DNA from: Gracilaria domingensis
Taxonomy: Eukaryota > Rhodophyta > Florideophyceae > Gracilariales > Gracilariaceae
NCBI GenBank assembly: GCA_022539475.1
Contig: VCMS01000018.1
Coordinates: 1-64,000 of the forward strand
Direction: 5' to 3'
Length of the DNA: 64,000 nt
Shown: piece after piece, positions 22,628-33,701 of the stretch
How the letters are laid out: every line of letters begins with the position of its first letter
How positions within the stretch are numbered: the stretch's first letter is position 1
The notes under the pieces: generated by a model
The model's input: the letters and a program-made list of their open reading frames with translations, nothing else
Databases searched by the model: none
What the model was told of the DNA's origin: nothing
Translations under genes and position numbers: made by a program

Positions 22628-24052
22628 GCTTATTAGCGACGATTCCTCGCTTTTCTTGTCTGATGTGAACAGCCTCAGATAACTTTTGAAACCCATGCAC
22701 GAAGGTTAGCGAAAGATGGCCACTTGCAACGTGTTCAATGTCGAGGCGTGCACCACAGAAAACGCACATAGCACAGAGCGCAATGTAGATGAGCGTTGAG
22801 TAAAAGTACTGCACTATTGCTGTACAAAATGCGAGACAGCCCCTGTATCGACCATTCTGTTTTCTCCGTACAAAACGAAGAGCAGAAGCGCGACTATGTC
22901 ATCAAGGATTGTTCTGCGGCATTTACACAATGTTTGTGATGCTGTTCCATCTCCAATTTGTAAGCCAAGAGCTCCGCACAGACCTTAAACGGCGATGCGT
23001 TTATGGGCTGGCTCATTATATAAGATCAGTTGCTCTATACCGTAGCGAGCGGAGATATGCTTGCTTATGTGGCTTTGAGGTGTTCGGGAATAAAGCATTT
23101 CTGTACGCAAAGCTGAGAGAGATAGAGTTTCGCACAAGGGAAGCAGCAGTGATGGGAGCAGGGCGATCATGAAACACTGCATTTTAGTATTTTGGACTCC
23201 ATACGATGGACGTCAATGTTTTGGCTCTCGTATAATGTTGGCGGCATCATCTCCGTGGTCAAGAGGCGGCCGTACACTGAGCAGAAGCGAGAGATTGGAG
23301 ATTTATCATCAGCGCTGGGATCCATGAATGCTAAAAACTGCACAATGCAAGTGCTCGCAGCGATAGGCCGCCTTTGCCATTTTCCACAACGTTCCAGAAC
23401 ATTGTTCAACGTATTGCGCGCGCCAGCCGTGGATTGCAGAAGGGAAGCAGCTGCGGGCGCGCAGAACAGCGCGCACCACGATCGAGTCTCCGACTACGAG
23501 TCCGCTTGCACGGTCTGGAAACCAGCTATCTTTACTGATCATCACAGCCAGCCCTGCGGCGACGCATGATCATCATGCATCGCCGCAGGGCTGGCTGTCA
23601 TTCCGTGCACGCGTGGCATCGGTGGCGCGCTCGAAGGGCTATATTTGACCTACAAACACGGTTCCTTTGACCGCACAAATTTTTCAGACCGAGCGCCAGC
23701 AGAGTCGACCTGACTGATTTGAAACTCTTTAGTTTTCTCGGTCCTGTTGCGTCGGGCACGCTGTCAAAGTTACCGACCACGATGAAACCATTTACCTCAC
23801 TGTTAATATTGGTTGGAACTCTCGAATTCTGTGAGGGAGAGTTCGCAGCGAGCGTGCTCACGTTAATTGAGATCACGATGGTGGCGTATGTGATTAATAG
23901 AAGCTGTCGAGGGTGAGGCTTCAGGAGAGAAAATGCCGGCGACACGACCCTGGAAGCAACTTCCCACCCTCTGATGCGGTGGGCTTTGCCATGCGAATGC
24001 GCGTGCCCTCACTATGAGCATCTGAACAGATGTGCACGATATGCACCACCAG
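22628..24052. other. No recognisable gene; contains a long palindrome
   Basis: Composition becomes GC-rich around 23.4-23.6 kb. No domain was recognised in any frame. The palindrome is listed separately. Confidence 0.35.
23544..23598. repeat. 27-bp near-perfect palindrome with a 1-base centre
   Basis: The arm at 23544-23570 begins ACAGCCAGCCCTGCGGCGA and is matched by 23572-23598 at 26 of 27 positions, around a single C at 23571. Such a GC-rich snapback could form a cruciform or mark a fold-back element or an inverted-duplication junction. Confidence 0.8.
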
Positions 24053-24489
24053 TCAAAATCGCCCACACCCGAAAGCATTCAGTAGCCCCAGACTCAGACA
24101 TGAACCCATCAGGGCACATACCGCAGGACTGTTGCCCCGTTTCAGTTTTAAAGAAACCTCTCTGACAAACTTTGAAAGCCTCTTGCCATCACAGAGGCAT
24201 CTAGCAACGTGACCCTAGCGAACTTGATGAAGGTATTGAACTCCGATCTCAAAGGTGAGAAGCTTCTCAGCCTCAAAGTGCCATTCAATCGAACTGTAGC
24301 ACATTGAAAACTACTTACAATTGTCTGTGCCGTGTTTGCCAGGTCATTGTAATTGTCAAAAATGGCTGCGGCTTGATTAAAGCAGCTGTTCGATAAGGAC
24401 TCGGTAACGAGATTGATACCGACGGCTCGCATGAATGGAAGATCTACACATCCAGCGTAGCTGAGCAGCGACTTACCATAAAAGGCCAA
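24053..24489 (-). pseudogene. Exon-like ORF pair, unidentified
   Basis: A minus-strand frame (24489-24319) ends at a good GTAAGT donor. An acceptor-like TTTGAG 71 bases on joins in frame to 24247-24053, which has one TAG near 24215. The product includes DLPFMRAVGINLVTESLSN and later KRLSKFVREVSLKLKRG. No family was recognised. It lies just past the glutathione synthetase fragment on the same strand but is not part of that gene. Confidence 0.2.
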
Positions 24490-24560
24490 CCTGAGAACTG
24501 ATCAAAGCACTTCGGAGCAATGAGTGGTTGTGATCGATCGCTCAATGTTAATTTTAGGTT

Positions 24561-25190
24561 TCACGAAGCATGCAACGACGCACATTGGTAGATGTCTGCC
24601 AGGGAGAGACGAAGCATTTCGAGCGAGTGTTTTTGTCACAACGTCTGACGCAACAGGTCTTGGTCATACGAATGTGAATCCCCTGGCTGCACAACCATGA
24701 CAAGTACGACAGGCACTGATGAATCAGGCGCGCACACATCCAAGAATGCCTTGTGAGCCGTAGCAAGTGTGGCTGGTAACGCATGCAATGCATCGGTTTG
24801 AGGCAAGTGCTTCAACGAAATGTGTACAGTTGAAACAGGATGGGAGCTAAGATAGCAATGAAGTTGAGATATCTTAGTGCCAAGACATCCGTATCTAGCC
24901 GCTATGCAGTTCATCTCGACCATTCTCAAGCAGTACTCGCCACGTTCGCCAACATGCATGAAGTAATCGTAGCGACAAATGGAAAACTTAGCACCTCGTT
25001 CTTGCGGGCTGGTCGTCAGAGCACGCCAGCAGCGCAAACAAACGCCGCGTAAATTCATCACTCTTCATTGTTGCAGCCAATTTGCCCTTAAGATACTTGT
25101 AATCCGAAGCAATTCGATGCACCAAATAGTTGAGATACGGCGTGATTTGTACCGCGTGTCTATACGACTCCGCGTGAAACGGGCGCCGGC
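24561..25190 (-). pseudogene. GSS: Glutathione synthetase (eukaryotic type), internal fragment
   Basis: Glutathione synthetase joins gamma-glutamylcysteine and glycine using ATP. The fragment reads PFHAESYRHAVQITPYLN, then LVHRIASDYKYLKGKLAATM and DEFTRRLFALL. After a frame change near 25010 it has FSICRYDYFMHV and VEMNCIAARYGCLGTKISQL, the substrate-binding region with its VEfNtIAasFG signature. QPGDSHSYDQDLL and LEMLRLSLADIY follow. A TGA at about 24633 lies where the family often has a bulky residue, so TGG to TGA is possible. The first 70 or so residues and the whole ATP-grasp C-terminal half are missing. The left end of its homology abuts the ABC-transporter fragment directly. Confidence 0.8.
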
Positions 25191-25194
25191 TGCA

Positions 25195-25910
25195 ATCTCT
25201 CTGAAAAACACCGAAAGTCCAAAAACCGTCGGCGGAATCCCATTCTGTGAGTTTATATTACTAGGTACCACAGTCACAAACAACGCCGAGAACGCTAGTA
25301 TCGCTCCACGCGGGGTGTGGTCAATATCGCGGAGACACAAAATGCCGACAATCAAAGCGATCCGGAGCATGAGAACCACCTTTGCGAAGTTGTACTCCGG
25401 AAGACGCCAATAACCCCAGGAGAGTCTGCTGATTACCGCCCTTAACTGTACGACGAACCCAACTCTTTGGAATTTTTCATGCTCTCAACCGTCAGAATCA
25501 GGCTCTTCGAATCTCTGCAGTTCGGAGTCAAGATCTGCTTTCTCCTTGCGAGCCTCCCATATATCGGCCCAGTTCTGACTCTGGTCTGCGATGAAATCCA
25601 GCATCCACTTGCCGGATTTGTGTCACCTACCAGTTGGTTTGCCTCGTTGGACTCAAAGTCGTCAAGGTGGCAGCATTCTCACTGATGTCTCCGAAATAGA
25701 CCTGTTTGCCGCCGCGCTTCAGAAGCAAAAGCTGGTAAAACATGTTGAACACCTCTCTGTTCGGTTGATGTACGGTGCACAACACACGAGTCTCTCTGTC
25801 CGCTATTGTGTACAGCGCATTTGCAACAACTAAAGCGCTGTACGCTGATACCCTTTTATACCACTAGTGGGTACAGAGTAAAATAACACTATATGCTTTT
25901 CAAACCCTAA
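25195..25910 (-). pseudogene. ABCG/PDR-type ABC transporter, internal fragment
   Basis: The fragment covers the end of a nucleotide-binding domain and the start of the membrane part of a pleiotropic-drug-resistance (ABCG full-size) transporter. It shows a degraded PTSG of the Walker B/D-loop region, then AYSALVVANALYTIADRETR, CTVHQPNREVFNMF with the H-loop histidine, and LLLLKRGGKQVYFGD. In another frame come NPA-KWMLDFIADQSQNWADI, SRLSWGYWRLPEYNFAKVV and IPPTVFGLSVFFREIAAG. There is at least one stop and there are two frame changes. Homology ends at about 25195, exactly where the glutathione synthetase match begins. Confidence 0.75.
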
Positions 25911-25988
25911 GAGAAAAGATGAAAGGCCTTGCAGCGGTGAGTTCATGCTACATGAGTTGCAGGACTTAAGTCACCGCTCTTGTTCTCT

Positions 25989-27527
25989 CTAGAACTGTCC
26001 AACTTCAACAGTATTCCCTGCTCTGCGATTGTGAATTGTCTGCTTGTAACCACTTGTATACTGGACTGTTATCCATTCGACTTTCTGTTCGTTTCCAAGA
26101 CCGAAGTGCACAATCTCAATGTACGAGCGAGACACAGTGGCTCCAGGAGACCCAACACGCCTTATCATCTTCAGAGCCCCATCTTTCACGGAGACGACAG
26201 CATGAAGTGATGTAGCACTCTTATCTTTGGCGTTACCAACTCTAACAGAAATGAATCTCTTGTCGTGGACTTGACGTATGGTATTTTGAAAGAGTCTGTA
26301 CTGCCCACCTCATTTCTTCTCATGTTGATCCCCCTGGCTTGAGACAATGTCGACAAATCCATCCAAAATTATAATCTACTGCGACGGCATTATCCCCTTT
26401 TACGTTTCCAGGACGTGAAATTGGACCTCGGACAGTACGGAACGTACCGTCACCACGATTGAGAAGAAAGATATCTTTCTCCGCGTATTGAGTCACAAAG
26501 ATATTGATGTAACCGTCATTGTTACAATCTGCCACGGGTACACCTCGCGACATGGTATTGCGCGACAACTTCGCCTTTCTCGAAACATCAACATACTTTC
26601 CATTGCGGTTCTTCAGCCGGAAATCCTCTATATCGTCTGCAGGAGTCCAACGAAGATCTCAAGACTTTGCTCCTGCGACATACAAATCAAAATCACCGTC
26701 GTTATCGAGGCCTAATTCTGCAATTGAAACAACATCCTCACGAGGCATTCCTTTTGGCAAAATCCAACCGCTAACATCCGTAAATGTGAACGGGGAAGTC
26801 AGCTTCCAAACGGTAATTTGACACCGAAAAGTAATAACTTCCATGGTGAGGTCGCCATCAATATCCGTAGCCATTCCATACCAATTCCTATTCTTGGTGA
26901 AGCCCTTAACCTTCCGAGGTTTGTACTTGCCGACAACATTCTCGTACGCAAACGCTACTAATGATTCTCTATTGTGTTGAAATGGAGCGTTCATGTACAA
27001 CAAGTCCGGAAACGCTGCATGACCTTTCTTGCCAGATAGACTCATGAACAGAGATGCTCGACCTCGGCCTTCAATCTTATTCAGGCTAGCACTGTTCGAT
27101 ACATCTTCGATTGTCCGCTTAAGATCGACCATAGCGAAATTGGACTAGCTGGTTTTTTGCCGCGGCTTCCACCAATGGACATTGTGAAGAGCATTGATTT
27201 GTTGAAAGGTGAAATAGGACCAGCGAAAATACCGTGTGTGTCATACCATTGGTTCCAAACTGCTTTTCGAAATACACCATTGCCTTTGTTGAAGTACAAA
27301 TCGGCTGTATTGTCATCATGGTGACAGAAAATCATATGAGGGTGACCATCTCTGTCGAAGTCGACAACCGTCGGACCTCCATACTTCTTGCGTCTCTTCC
27401 TAGTGGCATTAAGACTACAGGAAAAACTTTTGTCCGCGAATGTCGGAACGAACTGTGCGTTCGCTAAATATGTAAGAAGAACCGCATTCAGAATCAAGAG
27501 TAAACTGAAGCAATGCATTAGACGCAT
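25989..27527 (-). pseudogene. FG-GAP/VCBS repeat protein with ASPIC-UnbV C-terminus (CRTAC1-like)
   Basis: The start at 27527 has a signal peptide (MRLMHCFSLLLILNAVLLTY), so the parent protein is secreted. Calcium-binding-type repeats follow: VVDFDRDGHPHMIF, ATDIDGDLTME, LGLDNDGDFDLYVAG and ADCNNDGYINIFVTQ. The end (RVGSPGATVSRSYIEIVHFGLG) carries the HFGLG mark of the ASPIC/UnbV domain, as in cartilage acidic protein 1 and bacterial UnbV-like proteins. Breaks are a frame change near 27145, a TGA at 26659-26661, a frame change near 26380 and another TGA near 26320. Length matches a complete protein of about 510 residues, so the whole gene is present but dead. Parent function would be adhesion or surface binding; this is inference. 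Confidence 0.75.
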
Positions 27528-29987
27528 ACTGGAATACCGTCCTCGGTCGTCCTCAATCTGGAAGAAGGGGAAAGACCTCTGACTCTAACTGAAAGCGTGA
27601 GGAAGAGGTACTGGGAATGTGGTGATGAACAGAAATCTTTTTCACACATCTGTTCTTCCAAGTAGAGCTGGGCACATATTCCTCAATGACAACGGATTCT
27701 GTTCAATATGCTTTTGTACTACTGTTTCCACTGCGCAGCTTGTCCTTTGTGCTCATGGGTATGTTTCGAATAGCTTTTCATCTTACACGTAAGTAAGACA
27801 TAACACCGAGGTTAGGTTTCTTGATTCCACAGCAGTACTCACGTCCAAGTAAGACGTAAGGCGTACGTTTAAGTTCTTGATTTCGCAACAGTGCCCATTG
27901 CAGCAAACACGGAAGATCTGCAGACAACGGGGACAAAGATACGTTATAGTTCCCACAACTCGTAGTAAATCCTCGATGAGGAATCATATTATGGGCAGCC
28001 TGGGGAGTTCCGTAGCCATTCCCAGTTTGATATGGCACGGTACGCACCCAGCACTCTAGTAGGAGAGGGCCAAACGCAAAACGTTAATAAGACTATGGGC
28101 ATTTCGTCCTAAAGACTGACTTCATCATGACGTACCTTTGGTACCTTCGGTATGTGGTATGTGTAAGGGGAGAGCAGGGCATCGCCTTCACGTGTCGTCA
28201 AGGCCCACCCGCTACGCTCAAAACAAAGTCAGAATGACCATTGAACATCATCATTAAGGACATAGGACCAAGCCAAGAAAAGCTCCTTACACCGGACATC
28301 GCTTATATCCGCTCAGCATTTCTCAGGCTCTGGCACGTTAGACCTCGAATAGAGGAATAGGGGAACCAAGTACTGAAGAGGACGAGTTATTATGTGAGCT
28401 TGACGAAACGTGGTAGCACCGGCAAAGATTGCGCTTTGAAGAAGCACCTTCGCAATCTGTGTATGTTACTACGTGCAGCTTCTAATGAGCTCCGCGAACT
28501 TGATTGGAAAACACGTTCCTATTATGCTTCACTTACGGCTACAATCTGATCGTTAACAAGCTGTGTCACATAACCATGTGCCAAGAGAACAAAGCTTTAG
28601 CTTCCACCAGATTTGTAGTATCAGGTTTCTGTAATACGGAACTGTCCCCGAAATTTTAGAACAAGGGAATGCGTTGTCCATCAACCAGAACTCGGAGGCC
28701 TGCAAAACCAAATCAAGTCAACACGGTTCTGTGATTTCTACGGGATAACCTCTTATTACTACTGAACTGCAATACCGCAAGCTTGCAAGGAAGGGAAGTC
28801 ATATTCGAAGCAAGGCTCTAGGAATTCATCAATGTCGGAGAGAGCAGCGAGAGGTGGTCTGGCATACAGGCGACATCGATGCAGATCGGAGAACGATAGA
28901 GAAACTCCTTGTTGCTGTCCGTTTTGGAGACAGATAAAAAGACGTCGTCTTCGCCGTGGAAGGCGTCCACGAGACAGTTATCTCGCCACCTACAAGACTT
29001 GCAGCACCGACCTGTTCGGGTCGTAAATCCTGAGCTCACTGGACGAAGGCGTCGAAGAAAAATTCACAGAAACCAAGAGCGATACTCATAGAGTGATCCG
29101 CAATTGCTGATTCAAAGGTGTGCAAGAAATGGAGAGGGCCGAGAAAGTCAAGAATCACAGTGAAACATTCAGACCGGAGACCAACATATAAGACAAGAAG
29201 CCGTGAAGAACATCAACGTGTATCTTGTTAGAAGGTACAAACGGAGTGGCCATGACCGCGTTGAGGAAGAAGTTTCTGTGAATATATCGAAGTGGTGATT
29301 ACGAAACGGATCTCAGAGAAACTGGACGCCCAAGCGAAGATCGAATCCTACGAAGGAATCTTACATAGTCATCTCTAAAATGCCGAAAGTTTGAGTACCA
29401 GAACATGAGCTCCAAAGTAAAGGGTGTCATGGTGCAACATTACGAGAATTCATTGGAGCAGAACAGTATGGGTACGACATAAGCTAATATTTCTCCTTCA
29501 CGTGTATAGAGGCATCGCCGTGCCTTTTATAACGGAATTCATCTCAACAAATATATACTTAGAACAAAATGATCCTAGGGTTCTCAAGTGTGCTCACGTT
29601 GGCTATTTGCATTAGGACAGGAGGTCAAGAGGCCCTGCGGTGAAGAGAAACCTGTTCTAAAACTTCCATATGGATTTCGTTCTCCAGTTACACAAAGAAA
29701 GATAAAGACATACATTTCCGAAGCACGAAATGAGTTGCTCAATCGTGGATCTCACAAAGCCCAGCATGCCACAATGAAGAGATATAAAATTAGGCTTCCA
29801 CCCTTTCGTATTCGTATCCCGACCAGACAGCAAACACACAATGTTTACGAAACAGTAGACCCAGGTAACGCTATATGCAGAGGAGACAATGACATTTGCC
29901 ATAGGTACTTTAAGAGAGCGTAGCTCTTTGACGGTGGATAAGAACTGCAGGCAGAGGCGATGGTCAAGTGGGTCAGATGTGGAAAAA
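27528..29987. other. No recognisable gene
   Basis: Small frames exist (minus 28818-29039 with DNCLVDAFHGEDDVFLSVSK; plus 29588-29923, Arg/Lys-rich with YGFRSPVTQRKIKTYISEAR) but no domain is recognised. These may be remnants of element proteins. Confidence 0.3.
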
Positions 29988-30489
29988 TTACTTCATGAAA
30001 TGTGCAAAGGCTCGATTACCATCGGCTCTCTTGTGCATCTCTTCTCTGCGAGCAAAAGAATCCCCTTCTCTTTTGTAAAGCGCAGCAAGTTCGTTTGCCA
30101 GTTTGAGTCCACCTCCATGTTTTTTTCTTTCTCGAAACGCGTCCCTGTTGAGAGGAATTTTTCGTCAGCATCAATAAGACGCCATTATCACAAGATAGCT
30201 GTATGACTTATCTTATAAAACGCATGGCAAGACTCTGAGACCGCTCTAGGTCGCATGGCATCGGGACCTGCAAAGCTCTACTGCCAGCCTTTTATCGCCT
30301 CGTTTCAACCACGGGAGGCGCAGTAGTTACCGCTTGATGCAAAAGAGCAACGGGGGAGCCAACATTTTGTTGCGTGCGAAGAATGTGAAACGCATCATCA
30401 ACAATCCGTAAGGCGGCGTGCTTTTTGCCCCCTTTCATAATCACTCGAACGAGTTTGTGCACGATTGGATCCGAGAGATGGAGCGCCAT
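29988..30489 (-). pseudogene. Ribosomal protein uS7, organellar type, two exons, disabled
   Basis: Exon 1 (30489-30212) encodes DPIVHKLVRVIMKGGKKHAA, the N-terminal helix of bacterial-type S7, and ends after LQVPMPCDLERSQSLAMRFI. Exon 2 (30144-29988) encodes GGLKLANELAAL and EMHKRADGNRAFAHFMK, the S7 C-terminus. The 67-base intron has a good CTCAACAG acceptor, but its donor reads AAG|ATAAGT where GTAAGT is expected. Joining keeps frame and gives 144 residues. A TAA near 30293 interrupts exon 1 after ETRR. Upstream residues (RTGIFAISRSLSR) would suit a mitochondrial targeting peptide. Both defects fit single transitions. A working mitochondrial or plastid uS7 must exist elsewhere. Confidence 0.8.
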
Positions 30490-31577
30490 GTCTCTCGACA
30501 GACTCCTACTAATAGCAAATATCCCTGTACGTATGCGATCGCGTGAAAGCCCAGGAAAGAAAACTGTTTACAAGGGTTGGTCTCGATTCGATCCCCTAAA
30601 TCCCCTAATACAGACATCAATGTGCAAACGTCGCAGTCGAGAATATCCGCACAAAACTGGCTGCCTTTCTGGCTATATACCGGCCACTCAAAATCCGAAT
30701 ACCTCGGAGTGGTCATATTCTGTCCCAATTAAAAAAAAACAAAAAATTAAGTCTGGCCACAAGGCCTTTTCTCGGACATTTTTTGGTACCTGTAGTCAAC
30801 ATTGGAGGACATATTGGCCCTCTGTGGTACCTAAATTGCCCAGAACCATTGTTTACAGGGTTGGGATGAGGAGGTAGAGAGAAGAGTGTTCGGATCGGCA
30901 GCTCGAGTCTAGTCAGTGGCAGAAGCAGAGGCAGAGGAATGAAGACAGTTGCAGTTAGGAGTCAACGAACTGGACTTGGGGCCACGAAGATGTCTTAATT
31001 ATACGTACCCTACATGATTTCAATAGTACAAGGTTGTATGATTGCACTTTCCAAATTAGCATTTGCATGGAAAAGCGATTTGCGAATCCATGAACCTACT
31101 GAGCTCGTTTCTGCCAATGATACCGCGCAAACCCGGAATGATATGAAAGTAAGAATAAAAGAGTTCAGATAATCTCATGCAATCCATTTCTTGCATGTAG
31201 CCCTATCAAGAAAGGTGTTACAACAAATACGGGAGAGAGCCAGGGTGAATACCATGTGCACACAGTGACCGACGTGTACGAAGTTCGTCGTTCTTTCCAT
31301 TTTTCAAGTCGAATACACCACATAACAAAAGTGGAGTAATCATTCACGTTCAGCGAAACAGTACCAGCAAACGGCGGCTTATGTGCGAAACGAAGAACCG
31401 TATAACGAGCAACACTAACGCAGTACAAATCCGAGTAATTCAAAGCAGCCCATAATGTTGAAGAGAATGACGTAAATCCACCATGATGATTACAAAATAG
31501 CCATAATGTGATAATGTGTTTGCAATAGCCGAATTTCCAATCTCCAACCTTGTCCCCGTACGAAAGAATCACTTTGG
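30490..31577. other. No recognisable gene
   Basis: A 136-codon minus-strand frame (31572-31165) is Trp/Tyr-rich but has no known motif. The rest shows nothing. Confidence 0.3.
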
Positions 31578-33100
31578 TTACGTCGAAAATGTCAAGATCT
31601 CAACCGCTGCGACTAGATTTCTCAATGCAACGGCCATCATCGCACGCAAAGTTTCCTCTGATACGACGTGGGTCATGGACACGCTCAACTGCCTGACGAC
31701 GTGCTTCATTTCCGGCGCTTCAGACGCGGCGTTTTCATTCAACGGCTCGTCCTGGTCATCATCGCCCATATCCGCCCCGCCGTCCGGGTTATTGGTGTCG
31801 ACGAGAATCGCGACCTCTGGCAACAGTGAAAGCAACAGAGAGGTGAGCGCACTAAGAGCCAGTTCGTCCGAAACGTTCCACGAGTTATGGAAAGCACAAT
31901 GTTGGCATGTCGCTCCGACAAGGAAGGCAGCTCACTCGAACAGCGACAATCAAAGCGCTCCTCGCCCGACAGCAGCGGCAGCACGTAGATCAGCGTCCGA
32001 ATGACACCATCTCTCAACTTCAGACGCGTCGCCAACGGGAAGAGTTGCGGCAACGACGGCACACACAGCGCAGACACGGCAAACTCTCTGTACAGCATGT
32101 TGGCCAGGTCTGAGTGCATGTCTGGGTGTGCTAGCGGGTTGAGCAAGACGTCTACGAGCTGCAACAGGGTGTGCATGGGCGTGGCGAACCTGTGGTGAGC
32201 GCTCAGCGTGTCGAACAGCTGGAAGAAGTGCACAAACAGGGCGCTCTTCGCGGCCGGCAACAAGCAAGATGGGGCATGCAGCGCGCGACAAAGCAAAAGC
32301 GCAGTTTGCAAGGCGAGGACACAAAACTGGAGCCGTTCGATGTCGTTCGATGTCGGCCGCCGGTGTCGTGACTTCAGACAGAGCTGACGTCGACGACTGG
32401 GGTGGGATTTAACGGTCAAAAACCACCAAGATGAGCACAACGGCGTGCACCATAGAGAACACCGGAAGAAACGCAACTGCTGCAACATGCGCGTATCAGC
32501 GCACACAACATCCTCAAAGCCGCGCACAAAGCGTGGCAAAAGCTCGCGCACGGCCACGGGCCTCCAAACCAGCTCAAAACGCAGCTCCCAGGCGTGCGGG
32601 TGGCTGCGGCACCATCGCGCCAGCGGCGAGTCAGATCTGGCACACGGCGGCGTCGGCACGCGGAGCAGCGGAGGCAGCGACAAGCTGCAGCATGATCTGG
32701 CAGCAGTCTCGCAACGACAGCAGCGTGGCCTGAAGCATGCTGGCGGCGGCGGGCTGCGCGCGCGTGTGCCTTCTTGGCGTCCACCGGCAGAGGCTCTGAC
32801 GTTGCGGGCCAGCTAGACGAGACGAAAAGCTCGATGCAAGTGAGATGGTGGTCGAAAAACGGCCTGTGCGGAACACCTGCGGTGGTTGCAGTGCGGGCGG
32901 GCGGCTCCGGGAGCCAGCGACGAGCCGGCGGGCTCACAGCTCTCGAAGCGACGGCGCCGTGCGGCGGAGTCGGAGGCGCGCGATGGTAATGGTAACGAAG
33001 GCGCCGGCGCCCGGAAGCGTCAAGAGCGTAAGGAGCCGCGGGTGTTGGCGCGTTGCATTTTCATGCGCGGGCGCGCACCTGCCGCCCTATTACCTGCCAC
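31578..33100 (-). pseudogene. GC-rich decayed gene with helical-repeat-like sequence, unidentified
   Basis: This block is visibly richer in G and C than its surroundings. Minus-strand pieces in two or three frames join into a Leu-rich helical protein: LQATLLSLRDCCQIMLQLV, then AKSALFVHFFQLFDTLSAHH, FATPMHTLLQLVDVLLNPLA and DGVIRTLIYVLPLLSGEE. After a frame change come ALSALTSLLLSLLPE and an acidic loop (DMGDDDQDEP). The pattern recalls the armadillo-like N-terminal part of UBE3B/UPL6-type HECT ubiquitin ligases, including an acidic loop after a Leu-rich helix, but I am not confident of that. No HECT domain is present. Confidence 0.3.
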
Positions 33101-33701
33101 GCGGCGCCGTCTCGCCTCAGCCGCGCGCGTTGCTTAAGTGGCCAAAAACGTGTGCCACGTCACCTCCGAGCCACGGCTAATCCGCGGCGCGCATGCGACA
33201 TGCAAACAGCAACCTGTCGCGCCACCGTTGGTGCCGGGCCCCCTTTTACCGCCGCGCTACTCATCTGCGCTCCGTAAGCCTCGTCTTCTTCGCACCCGTC
33301 AGATAGCCGCCGCCGCTGCCATCGTGCCCGTCGTAGGCGCCCTCGTCGCAGCGAACGGAGGACGCACGCGCACAATGATCTCGGTGCGTGACACCAACGG
33401 GTTTCGGCGTGGTGATACACGGCGGTTTTGAATGAAGACGCGTGGATTTGGAGGGAAATTGCTCGTTAGAAGTACAAGGGAGCTCCTGGTGGGGTGCAGG
33501 ACGCGCAGGTGAACGGAGCTTATCAACGGTGGCGGCAGCAGCACGAAGCGATCGGTGACGGGGTAGGTGAGAGCGAAGTCGGCGTTGCGATACCACACGA
33601 GCAGCTGCCAGTGCGGCTGCGATGGCTGCAGCGGCGGCAGGCGGAACAAAAGCAGGAAAAAGAAAATTGAAGGAGAAGTTGAAAGGCGAGTAGATTACAT
33701 A

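Noticed and set aside
31907-33431. Many long overlapping ORFs on both strands
   Set aside because: High GC content removes stops; only the minus-strand Leu-rich pieces show protein-like pattern.
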